Shown here: one piece after another, positions 45,840 to 53,221 of the stretch
Numbering within the stretch: the first letter of the stretch is position 1
How the letters are laid out: every line of letters starts with the position of its first letter
Assembly: GCF_900112485.1 (NCBI RefSeq)
Contig: NZ_FOMG01000011.1
Location: 47,487 to 111,486 of the forward strand
Length of the DNA: 64,000 bases
Origin: Clostridium uliginosum
Lineage (GTDB): Bacteria; Bacillota; Clostridia; Clostridiales; Clostridiaceae
Direction of reading: 5' to 3'
The notes under the pieces: generated by a model
What the model was told of the DNA's origin: nothing
What the model saw: the letters and a program-made list of their open reading frames with translations, nothing else
Databases searched by the model: none
Made by a program: the position numbers and the translations under genes

Positions 45840-45933
45840 TTAGGTATTGCAAAATAAATAAATAGTCAAAAATTTTCAGGATTTTTTGAACTAGACAAGA
45901 AGACTAACTAGTTATTTATTTGGAGATGCCTTA
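45840..45933. repeat. Family B repeat B13
   Basis: TTAGGTATTGCAAAATAAATAA to TTATTTATTTGGAGATGCCTTA. Inner arms AAATAGTCA../..ACTAGTTATTT are partly paired. Lies between the FliK-like and FlhB-like genes. Confidence 0.65.
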
Positions 45934-45986
45934 TAAGAAAGTTTGAATATGAGATTAGGAAACACTTGATGGAGTAGGTGGAGGTT

Positions 45987-46253
45987 ATGATTCAAAGAAA
46001 AAAAGCAGCAGTTCTTAAATATGAACTTAATAGTGAAGCTCCAATTATAACAGCATCTGGAATGGGACATATTGCAGATAAAATAATTGAGAGAGCAGAA
46101 GAGAATAATGTTCCAATAGTTTATAATAAAGAATTGACAGAATTACTTTGTAATGTAGATGTTGGAGATGAAATACCAACAGAGTTATATGAAGCAGTAG
46201 CTCATGTAATAGCATTTGTTACAGATTTAGATAAGGGATATTCAAAAAAATAA
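45987..46253 (+). CDS. FlhB C-terminal-domain homologue (FhlB/YlqH type)
   Basis: 88 residues corresponding to the cytoplasmic, post-cleavage part of the flagellar export switch FlhB. ALKYELNSEAP-like opening (AVLKYELNSEAPIITASGMGHIADKI) and NNVPIVYNKELTELL are characteristic. The NPTH autocleavage site and all membrane helices are absent, as in other free-standing copies. It may substitute for or compete with the FlhB tail in substrate switching. A GTG-started frame begins at 45978, but TAGGTGGAGG before ATG 45987 decides the start. Likely cotranscribed with the FliK-like gene. Confidence 0.87.
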   Translation: MIQRKKAAVLKYELNSEAPIITASGMGHIADKIIERAEENNVPIVYNKELTELLCNVDVGDEIPTELYEAVAHVIAFVTDLDKGYSKK

Positions 46254-46288
46254 AATAGCTAAAATAATAGAAAAAGGTGATATAGAAA

Positions 46289-46978
46289 ATGGCACTTTAT
46301 ACTATTTCTGATTTGCATTTGGCATTTAATCTTGAAAAGCCAATGGATATTTTCGGGGATAATTGGATAAATCATTGTGAAAAAATAAAGAATAATTGGA
46401 TTAACAAGGTAAAAAAAGAGGATACAGTTTTAATTGCTGGTGATATTTCTTGGTCGCTAAAGGAATCTGACAGTAAATATGATTTAGATTGGATAGACTC
46501 ATTACCTGGTAGGAAAATTATAAGTAAGGGTAATCATGATTATTGGTGGGGCAGTATTTCTAAGTTAAACGTAATGTATGAAAATACTAAATTCATCCAA
46601 AATAATTTTTATTCTTATGAAAAATATGCTATATGTGGAACTCGTGGATGGACTTGTCCTGAAGGGGATAAGTATTCGTTAAAGGATAAGAAAATTTATG
46701 ATAGAGAGCAAATACGCTTGAGACTTTCAATTGAGGCAGCCAAGAAAAATGGATTTGAAGATATTATAGTTATGCTTCACTATCCTCCAACAAATGAAAA
46801 GTTTGAAAAATCAGCTTTTACTGAAATTTTTAAAGAGTATAAGGTAAAAAAGGTTATATACGGACATTTACATGGACCATCTTTACAAGGGAACTTGCTT
46901 GAAGGAAATGTTGATGGGATAGAATATATAGTATCATCAGCAGATTATATTGATTTTTGTCCTAAAAAAATACTTTAG
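46289..46978 (+). CDS. Calcineurin-like metallophosphoesterase
   Basis: 229 residues with the complete metal-binding set: TISDLHLAF, AGDISW, GNHDYWW, LHYPPTN and YGHLHG. Two metal ions and phosphoester cleavage are expected; the substrate is not predictable. No signal peptide, so cytoplasmic. The start follows AAAAGGTGATA, 36 bp after the FlhB-like gene, suggesting the same operon. Confidence 0.88.
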   Translation: MALYTISDLHLAFNLEKPMDIFGDNWINHCEKIKNNWINKVKKEDTVLIAGDISWSLKESDSKYDLDWIDSLPGRKIISKGNHDYWWGSISKLNVMYENTKFIQNNFYSYEKYAICGTRGWTCPEGDKYSLKDKKIYDREQIRLRLSIEAAKKNGFEDIIVMLHYPPTNEKFEKSAFTEIFKEYKVKKVIYGHLHGPSLQGNLLEGNVDGIEYIVSSADYIDFCPKKIL

Positions 46979-47042
46979 AAACTTTAACCATAAATTTTCT
47001 ATTTAAGAGTAACATATATAATATAACATTTGGGAGAAGATT

Positions 47043-47555
47043 ATGGACATTAATAATAAAAATAAGAGACCCAAAGTAAATATACCTAAATCAAATATAG
47101 AAAGCATAATTGGTGTTATTTCTATATTAGGAGTTATTATAGCTTGGATTTATTTAATAGCTTCATGGATAAATTTACCTTATGAAATACCAACACATTT
47201 TGGTTCTTCAGGAAAAGCAGATTCATGGGGTGGGAGATATTCATTACTAATTCTTCCAATATTAACATCTGTACTGCATATTCTTCTTACGACTGTTTCT
47301 AAGTATCCACAACACTTTAATTATGTAGTTAACATTACTGAAGAAAATGCAAAAAGACAATATAAAAATGCACGTACCCTTATAGTATGCTTAAAGATGG
47401 AAATTATAGCTATATTTTTATATTTAGAATGGCAAAGTGTTCAGGTTGCAATGAATAAATCTACTGGACTTGGATTATGGTTTTTGCCAATATTTTTGAT
47501 AGTTGTGTTTGGAACTTTGGGAGTATGCATTTATAAAATGTTTAAATTAAAGTAG
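47043..47555 (+). CDS. DUF1648 membrane protein
   Basis: 170 residues, four helices. The segment IPTHFGSSGKADSWGGRYSL between helices 1 and 2 is the DUF1648 signature (PxHxxxxGxxDxWG). Relatives include SdpI-type immunity membrane proteins, but the SdpI C-terminal domain is absent, so no immunity role is claimed. Ribosome site TGGGAGAAG. Sixty-four bp after the phosphoesterase gene. Confidence 0.78.
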   Translation: MDINNKNKRPKVNIPKSNIESIIGVISILGVIIAWIYLIASWINLPYEIPTHFGSSGKADSWGGRYSLLILPILTSVLHILLTTVSKYPQHFNYVVNITEENAKRQYKNARTLIVCLKMEIIAIFLYLEWQSVQVAMNKSTGLGLWFLPIFLIVVFGTLGVCIYKMFKLK

Positions 47556-47670
47556 CTTTGTGATACTGAGTTTATTATTTATAATCACAAAGAGATTGGG
47601 TAAGGGAGCATTAGTTGTTCAATATTAATATAAGTAAATAAAATTGAATAGGAAAAATAACAGATCTAAT

Positions 47671-47708
47671 TACCGTATTATTCAGAAATGAATTTGCGGT
47701 ATTTTTTA
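47671..47708 (+). terminator. Probable terminator after the DUF1648 gene
   Basis: Stem TACCG..ATTC/GAAT..CGGTA followed by TTTTTT. A second stem-loop, TTATTGAAT/ATTCAATAA with T-run, lies at about 47768-47805. Confidence 0.55.
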
Positions 47709-47804
47709 ATTTAATTTCAGTTTTTTGATTCATCATTAAATATAAATAATATCTACTTTAAATAGAGTTATTGAATTTAATCATATAGATTCAATAATTC
47801 TTTT

Positions 47805-47930
47805 TGCATATTGATAGGTACTTTAATAAAAGTAATTAATAATTATGATATTAGCACTAGCTGCTCTGTTCTTGGAATAACTAAAAGTACATACTATAAA
47901 GAAATAAATAAATGTTATTGTATATTTTAA
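47805..47930 (+). pseudogene. Remnant resembling the start of an IS3-family transposase OrfB
   Basis: A 41-codon open stretch ends with TSCSVLGITKSTYYKEINK, which resembles the N-terminal C.vLgvsrs.YYk pattern of IS3 OrfB proteins. No start codon with a ribosome site, no catalytic DDE region and no clear terminal repeats. It is probably debris of an old insertion. Confidence 0.4.
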
Positions 47931-48093
47931 CAAGTAGTAGTATTATTTTTTTATTACTGATATTTAAAGTTAGTTAAAGGAATGTTGTGGATATGTTATT
48001 TAAATTAGGAAAATAAACCTAATAATATAAAGGTTTCCTGAAAAATGTCGATATAAATAATATGACTAAATTAATTAGTAAAGGTGACGTTAT

Positions 48094-48432
48094 ATGAAGT
48101 GTGAAAAAATAAAAATAGATAAGAAGATTTTCGACGATATAATAAGTGAATTGAATATGCTAAAGTTAAGTACAAATGATAGTAATTCAAGAAAGATTAC
48201 GGATAAAGTATTAGATATATTGAAATCTTGTGAAGAAGAAGATATGAAGATATCTTTGCAAAAAAGAATACAGGAAAAGATGATAGAAGTTAAACATAAA
48301 AATTCTGAGCTGAATACTTCGTTATATATGTTATTAAGAGAATTTGAAAATGGAAAAATATCAAAAGAAGAAACTAAAGATATTTTTGAAAGACTTGTTG
48401 CATGCTCGGAATTTGATAAAAAGATATATTAG
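48094..48432 (+). CDS. Hypothetical helical protein
   Basis: 112 residues, not recognised. Rich in Lys, Glu and Ile with heptad-like spacing throughout, so probably all-helical; three Cys and no membrane segment. The ribosome site AAAGGTGACG is good. A terminator follows closely (48437-48476); that terminator is similar in sequence to the one after the frameshifted gene at 61879-62126, hinting at a shared origin of the two loci. Standing alone between an IS remnant and a degenerate region. Confidence 0.6.
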   Translation: MKCEKIKIDKKIFDDIISELNMLKLSTNDSNSRKITDKVLDILKSCEEEDMKISLQKRIQEKMIEVKHKNSELNTSLYMLLREFENGKISKEETKDIFERLVACSEFDKKIY

Positions 48433-48436
48433 AATG

Positions 48437-48476
48437 AGCACCAATGGCTAAAGCCCAGTTATTGGTGCTTGTTTTG
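48437..48476 (+). terminator. Terminator (AGCACCAAT type)
   Basis: AGCACCAAT and ATTGGTGCT with a 15-base loop and TTGTTTT after. Confidence 0.75.
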
Positions 48477-48490
48477 ATGTAGGAGTTCTT

Positions 48491-48560
48491 CTAGTTCTAT
48501 TTTTCAGGTGTAAAACAGGGTACAATTTGAGCAACTATTAGCCACCTAAAATAGAAATAG
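48491..48560. repeat. Imperfect inverted repeat, possible insertion-sequence footprint
   Basis: CTAGTTCTATTTT and AGGTG on the left face CACCT and AAAATAGAAATAG on the right, around 32 bases. The 48561-48710 stretch beyond holds nothing identifiable. Confidence 0.4.
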
Positions 48561-48710
48561 TCAAATGTAGAGTGTAATGACAAAATGTAGCGTAACACAT
48601 TTAACTGTAAAATATTATTATCATTTTTTAAATGTATCTTGCATAAGTATAAAGTATATTTCTTTTTTAGATGAGCATATATATATTTGATTAATTCTTT
48701 AGGCAACTGA

Positions 48711-48740
48711 ATAATATCAACACGGTTTTAAAAAAGAACC
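48711..48740. repeat. Mini family A right end, copy f
   Basis: AATATCAACACGGTTTTAAAAAAG is the right terminal repeat alone. The rest up to 48934 is the AT-rich leader of the L,D-transpeptidase gene. Confidence 0.45.
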
Positions 48741-48934
48741 AAATAAAAAAATATTCTACTTATCTCGACTTAATGTGTCTAATGTTTTATAATAATATTA
48801 TATGCTTAAATTAGAAAAAATCATAAAAGCAGAGAAAATGTAATATAATATACAATTAAAGGCTTAAGTCATTTACCAAAAAGAAACAAATTATTAAATT
48901 TTAGTTTGTATAATAAGAGAGATGGATAATTATT

Positions 48935-50323
48935 ATGAAAAAACGAAGACATAAACACAGCAAAAATAAAAAAGGTCTTATAATATCACTTTGTACTTTA
49001 ATGGCTATGTATTTGGGAGTATCAGTATTTTTTATGAATCATTTTTATTTTGGTTCTCAAATTAATGGAATTGATATTGCAGGTAAAACTGTTAAGCAAG
49101 CTGATGAACAAATATCATCAGCTATTAGTACTTATGCATTGGAATTAGAAGAACGAGGCGATATGAAAGAAGAAATTAAGGGAGATGATATTGGATTAGC
49201 ATATGATCCAAAGGATAAAATTAAAAATCTTAAAGATAGTCAGAATCCTTTAGGATGGCTTACGTCACTTTTTAGTAAAAGTCATTCGCAAATAGATGGA
49301 ATAGTGACTTTTGATGAAAATTCATTGAAAGAAAAATTAAATAAATTATCTTCTTTTAATAGCAGTGATATAATTGAACCTAAAGATGCTAGTTTTAAAT
49401 ATACAGATAATGGCTATGAGATTGTAGATGAAGTTAATGGAAATAAAATCAATAAAGATACCATATATGAAAATGTGGGAAATGCAATTCTTGCAGGTAA
49501 AAAGACATTAAATTTAGATGCAGAAAATTGTTATGAAAATCCAAAATATACTTCAAAATCTAAGGAAGTTATTGATGCTAAAGATCTGTTTAATAAGTAT
49601 ACCAGCTTGAAAATTACATATACTTTTGCTGATAAGAAAGAAGCCATAGATGGTTCTACTATAAATAAATGGCTTGATGTTGATAAAGATATGAATGTTG
49701 TATTTAATGAGAAAAAGGTGAGAAGTTATGTAGATTCACTGGCAAGTAAGTATAATACATTTGGTAAGACTAGAGACTTTGTTACATCATCAGCAAAAAC
49801 AATACAAGTTAGTGGCGGTAATTATGGTTGGATTATTAATAAGTCTGAAGAAGTTAAAGATTTAATTGAAATCGTAAAAAAAGGACAAGATATAACAAAA
49901 GAACCAATATACTCACAAACAGGAGTATCTCGTGATAATAATGATATTGGAGACACATATGTAGAACTTGATATGACAAAACAACATTTATGGTTTTATA
50001 AAAAAGGCTCTCTTATTACAGAGGGAGATGTAGTTACTGGTAATGTAAGCAATAATTGTGGAACACCAGTAGGGACTTATAGATTAACTTATAAAGAAAA
50101 ACATGCTACATTAAAGGGTGAAAATTATGCTGCACCAGTTGATTTCTGGTTACCTTTTAACGGAAATATCGGGATTCATGATGCAACTTGGAGGTCACAA
50201 TTTGGGAAAGACATCTATATGACAAGTGGTTCTCATGGATGTGTAAATGCACCATACGAATTAGCAAATAAAATATTTGATAATATTGATGCAGGAACTC
50301 CTATTGTTTGTTATTCAGAGTAA
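48935..50323 (+). CDS. L,D-transpeptidase with N-terminal peptidoglycan-binding domains
   Basis: Cell-wall enzyme that makes 3-3 cross-links or attaches wall proteins; 462 residues. A basic N-terminus (KKRRHKHSKNKK) and one helix (about 14-34) anchor it in the membrane with the rest outside. Two PG_binding_4/VanW-like repeats occupy about 60-320. The YkuD domain (about 335-460) has the catalytic SHGC motif with Cys436 and upstream His in GIHDATWR. Length and domain order match clostridial Ldt proteins. Ribosome site AGAGATGG. Followed by a 206-bp hairpin. Confidence 0.92.
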   Translation: MKKRRHKHSKNKKGLIISLCTLMAMYLGVSVFFMNHFYFGSQINGIDIAGKTVKQADEQISSAISTYALELEERGDMKEEIKGDDIGLAYDPKDKIKNLKDSQNPLGWLTSLFSKSHSQIDGIVTFDENSLKEKLNKLSSFNSSDIIEPKDASFKYTDNGYEIVDEVNGNKINKDTIYENVGNAILAGKKTLNLDAENCYENPKYTSKSKEVIDAKDLFNKYTSLKITYTFADKKEAIDGSTINKWLDVDKDMNVVFNEKKVRSYVDSLASKYNTFGKTRDFVTSSAKTIQVSGGNYGWIINKSEEVKDLIEIVKKGQDITKEPIYSQTGVSRDNNDIGDTYVELDMTKQHLWFYKKGSLITEGDVVTGNVSNNCGTPVGTYRLTYKEKHATLKGENYAAPVDFWLPFNGNIGIHDATWRSQFGKDIYMTSGSHGCVNAPYELANKIFDNIDAGTPIVCYSE

Positions 50324-50334
50324 TTTGTGCTTTT

Positions 50335-50540
50335 AAGAAATAGAATTTATATTACTTTAGATGCTAGAAAATGAACTAAGAGTTTCTATCATTTTTAAAA
50401 TTAACTTAGCTAAAATAACTAAACTCACCTAAAGGTTCAAACAATAGTTATTTCTTAACGCCAAGTTAATTTTAAAAATAATGAAACACTAAAGTTCATT
50501 TTCTTGATGCATCTTTCGTAAATATAAATTCTATTTCTTT
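50335..50540. repeat. Element E: 206-bp nested palindrome
   Basis: Outer arms AAGAAATAGAATTTATATT and AATATAAATTCTATTTCTT; inner arms AGTTCATTTTC-type (GAAAATGAACT/AGTTCATTTTC), ATTTTTAAAATTAACTT/AAGTTAATTTTAAAAAT and ATAACTA/TAGTTAT. Apical loop about 50425-50447. No core of the A/D type, no ORF. Confidence 0.75.
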
Positions 50541-50572
50541 TTATACATATCCATATTTCTAAAAAAGCATAT

Positions 50573-50752
50573 TTAGAAATTTTTTTCTGTTGTTGAGGTT
50601 ATATATTCTTGAGTAGTCATATCCCCATTTCTTTTTGTAGATGTGCTATAAGGTAATGAATAGCAGAAGATATCAGGGAATTCTTCAAGTTTTGTATCTG
50701 TAATTTTATCTAATGCAACAGTTACTGAAAAAAATTTCAAGTGAAGAGGTGT
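50573..50752 (-). pseudogene. C-terminal fragment of an unidentified protein
   Basis: Sixty in-frame codons on the minus strand ending in TAA, with a protein-like composition (KLEEFPDIFCYSLPYSTSTK, GDMTTQEYIT) and no plausible start. I do not recognise the family. A short plus-strand stretch overlaps it (KISSEEVFKALEDCNVNAL, about 50728-50790). Both look like degraded coding DNA. Confidence 0.3.
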
Positions 50753-50850
50753 TTAAAGCATTAGAAGATTGTAATGTAAATGCTCTATAAAAGAAGTTGC
50801 TTCACAGACTTCTTAATGTACAATTTTAGTGCCAATTAAGAATTAAGCTT

Positions 50851-50905
50851 AAAGAAAAAGTTCGAGAAGACAAATACAAGATTTGGCTTCTCGAACTTTC
50901 TTTTT
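50851..50905. terminator. Strong bidirectional hairpin
   Basis: AAAAAGTTCGAGAAG and CTTCTCGAACTTT with flanking A and T runs. The AAGTTCGAG arm is shared with family C modules. Confidence 0.65.
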
Positions 50906-50955
50906 ATGGAATTTCTAAAAATATTGTTCTACTTATTGTATCAAATTTTAAATAA

Positions 50956-51143
50956 TGCTTTGTTTTAAAAACGTGTTGATATTGTTACATAAAACTCATG
51001 GACAGTGAAATTTTTATAGGAAACTCGACTAATATGCATTCGCTGAGTAAGTTCAAGGAACAAAATATAAAATGCGCACAGAGAAAGTTTGAGTAACCAA
51101 ATATAAAATTTGGACTCTCACTTTTTGAATCTCACTTAAGAAT
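50956..51143. repeat. Family A element A9 (left half) with family C module C4
   Basis: GCTTTGTTTTAAAAACGTGTTGATATTG starts the copy. C4 (51019-51055) and repeats of AAATATAAAATTTGGACTCTCAC follow. The right end is missing; it stops at the 3' end of the LacI gene. Confidence 0.7.
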
Positions 51144-52173
51144 GTTTACTTTTATGATTATTAATAGATGTTGAAGAACGAACTATTAATTTAGGTTCAA
51201 TTATCTGTTCTTTTGGATATTCTTTCTCTTTGTCTTGTATCATAGAAATTAATTGATCAATGGCAGTAGCAGTTATTTCAGAAACGGATTGCTGTATGGT
51301 AGTTAAAGAAGGAAAATACTCTGATGCTTCTTCAATATCATCGAATCCAATAATTGATAAATCTTCTGGAATTTTAATTCCAATCTGTTGTGCACTGCTA
51401 ATTGTTTGTAAAGCTAATTTATCTGTTGCGCAAACAATAGCTGTAGGTGGAGAAGATAGTTTTTGTATGTTCATTAGATAATCGGTAATCATTGACTTTT
51501 TTTTAATATCATTTTGCCATGCCTTTGAATTTGCAGGTAGTTTCATTGCTTCAATTTCTTTTTTAAAATAATTAAATCTATGCTTAACTCCCAAGAGTTG
51601 GTTACCTATATAACCAATATTTTCATGTTCTAACATGATTAAGTGATTTACTGCCATTTCAATACCTTTTTTTTCATCTGTACGAATGACAGGACTAACA
51701 AAATTTTCAATATCACCTGCGATAGCAACAAAAGGAACACCTTGTTTTTTTATATTTTGTATAAATAAATCATTTTCAGAAAGGTTATCAAGTATTATTA
51801 ATCCATCAAACAAGTAATTGACCATAGCATTTAATTGTCGTTTTGCTGTTTCATATTGGTAATCAGTATGACCAATAAATAATTCTAAGTTTTTTTCATG
51901 TACATAATTTTGCACTTCTTTTACGATTTTAGATAGCAGGGGATCCATAATATCCCTTATGATTACTCCTAGTACACCTGTGTTTTTTGTACGCAAAGCA
52001 GATGCAAAAGGATTTTGTTGATATCCTAAAGAATTCGATATATCAAGCACTTTTGTTTTTGTATTTTCGCTAATTTTTATGTTCCCATCTTTTTTGTTTA
52101 ATATCCGAGAAACAGTTGCAACAGAAACATTGGCGGCTTTAGCAACTTCACTAATAGTAACTTTTTTACTCAT
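51136..52173 (-). CDS. LacI-family repressor of the adjacent esterase/sugar-transporter genes
   Basis: 345 residues; helix-turn-helix TISEVAKAANVSVATVSRIL at the N-terminus, hinge, and a sugar-binding effector domain. The start ATG 52173 is preceded by GAGAGCC-type sequence that is tandemly duplicated. It is the distal gene of a minus-strand pair with the esterase, 145 bp apart. The AAACGT-rich operator at 53174-53197 between esterase and transporter is its probable target. The inducer is unknown. Confidence 0.88.
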   Translation of the reverse strand: MSKKVTISEVAKAANVSVATVSRILNKKDGNIKISENTKTKVLDISNSLGYQQNPFASALRTKNTGVLGVIIRDIMDPLLSKIVKEVQNYVHEKNLELFIGHTDYQYETAKRQLNAMVNYLFDGLIILDNLSENDLFIQNIKKQGVPFVAIAGDIENFVSPVIRTDEKKGIEMAVNHLIMLEHENIGYIGNQLLGVKHRFNYFKKEIEAMKLPANSKAWQNDIKKKSMITDYLMNIQKLSSPPTAIVCATDKLALQTISSAQQIGIKIPEDLSIIGFDDIEEASEYFPSLTTIQQSVSEITATAIDQLISMIQDKEKEYPKEQIIEPKLIVRSSTSINNHKSKHS

Positions 52174-52215
52174 AAATAATTGGCTCTCTTTCTATAAATA
52201 ATTGGCTCTCTTTTT
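52172..52215 (-). repeat. 22-bp tandem duplication in the LacI leader
   Basis: ATAAATAATTGGCTCTCTTT occurs at 52172 and again at 52194 (21 of 22 bases equal). Each unit carries the AGAGAG ribosome-site-like sequence on the minus strand, so the leader has two such boxes. Confidence 0.85.
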
Positions 52216-52318
52216 ATATATTAATGTAAAAGTGTATTTTTTAGGTGTTTCAAGAGACATTTTAATATATATTTACTATACCATTATTTTTGTGAAATGC
52301 TAAATTTCTTTTTTAACT

Positions 52319-53095
52319 TTACTCTTTTATCGGTAACCAATTAATTATTTTTTTAATTTGTTGATCCCAGAAATTCCATTCGTGTGAACCAGGTCCTTCA
52401 GAATAAACATAATTAGGTAATTTATTCTGAAGATTGTCGCGGAATCTAACATTATCTTCATATAAGAAATCTTCTGTGCCACAACATTGATAGACATGTA
52501 AATGAGAAAGATCTTCTATATTTTCATCTCTTGTTAAATAATACAAATCATGTTTAGTACCCTCAATTTCGTGGTTTCCATAAATTAAATCAAAATCTTT
52601 CATTTGCACATCTTTATTATTAGGGAAGTTTTTAATATCAACTACCCCAGAAAGAGAAGCAACTGCTGAAAAAAGGTTAGGATAATTGAAAGCCCATTTG
52701 TAAGCTCCATATCCGCCCATAGATAAACCAGCTATAAAATTATCATTTCTTTCACAAGATAATGGAAAGAAATGACGCACTTTTTTAGGCAATTCGATTG
52801 TTAGGAATGTCCAATAGTTACCTCCATAGCACATATTCGCATAAAAACTACGTTGAACTTGTGGCATAACAACTGCAATACCACGTTCATTAGCATAACG
52901 TTCTATAGATGATTGTCTAGTCCATGAAGTAGCATCATCAGAAAGCCCGTGTAATAACCAAAGAGTCGGATATTTTTTATTAATATCTATTTCTCCTACC
53001 TTACCACCTTCTTTTTTTTGTTCTGGTATGATAACTATCGCTGAGGTAGAAATCTCTAAAACATCTGAATAAAAATTACATGTAATTAACGCCAT
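52319..53095 (-). CDS. Alpha/beta-hydrolase esterase (EstA/FrmB-like)
   Basis: 258 residues from ATG 53095, chosen because AAAAGGAGTT lies just before it (a TTG frame opens at 53104). The nucleophile elbow is GLSMGG (Ser125), the oxyanion part LHGLSDDATSW, and the catalytic His is in GSHEWNFWD, with Asp in CGTEDFLY. No signal peptide. Members cleave short-chain acyl esters such as tributyrin or acetylated sugars. Linkage to a LacI repressor and a sugar transporter suggests removal of acyl groups from an imported sugar. Confidence 0.87.
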   Translation of the reverse strand: MALITCNFYSDVLEISTSAIVIIPEQKKEGGKVGEIDINKKYPTLWLLHGLSDDATSWTRQSSIERYANERGIAVVMPQVQRSFYANMCYGGNYWTFLTIELPKKVRHFFPLSCERNDNFIAGLSMGGYGAYKWAFNYPNLFSAVASLSGVVDIKNFPNNKDVQMKDFDLIYGNHEIEGTKHDLYYLTRDENIEDLSHLHVYQCCGTEDFLYEDNVRFRDNLQNKLPNYVYSEGPGSHEWNFWDQQIKKIINWLPIKE

Positions 53096-53129
53096 AAAAA
53101 GCAACTCCTTTTAATTATTTTAAAAACAC

Positions 53130-53158
53130 TTGTATTATTTTCTTTCATAGTTTATCAT
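53130..53158 (+). promoter_or_regulatory. Predicted promoter of the sugar transporter gene
   Basis: TTGTAT (53130-53135), 17 bp, TATCAT (53153-53158). The same -10 and the same operator-after-start layout occur in the scr operon. Confidence 0.6.
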
Positions 53159-53162
53159 AAAG

Positions 53163-53191
53163 ATTATAAAAAGTAAACGTTATACGTTAAA
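53163..53191 (-). promoter_or_regulatory. Predicted promoter of the esterase/LacI unit
   Basis: On the minus strand TTTAAC, 17 bp, TATAAT (plus-strand 53186-53191 and 53163-53168). Its -35 lies inside the operator, so repressor binding would block both directions. Confidence 0.5.
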
Positions 53192-53197
53192 CGTTTG
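53174..53197. promoter_or_regulatory. LacI-family operator, double AAACGTT site
   Basis: AAACGTTATACGTTAAACGTTT contains three ACGTT units, with the outer two forming an inverted pair. It is placed between the divergent genes, downstream of one promoter and over the -35 of the other. Confidence 0.65.
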
Positions 53198-53221
53198 AGG
53201 GAAAATTAAAGGAGGATAATT

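Noticed and set aside
48491..48560. Calling this a defined IS21-type end
   Set aside because: The inverted repeat is imperfect and no transposase remnant of that type is adjacent.
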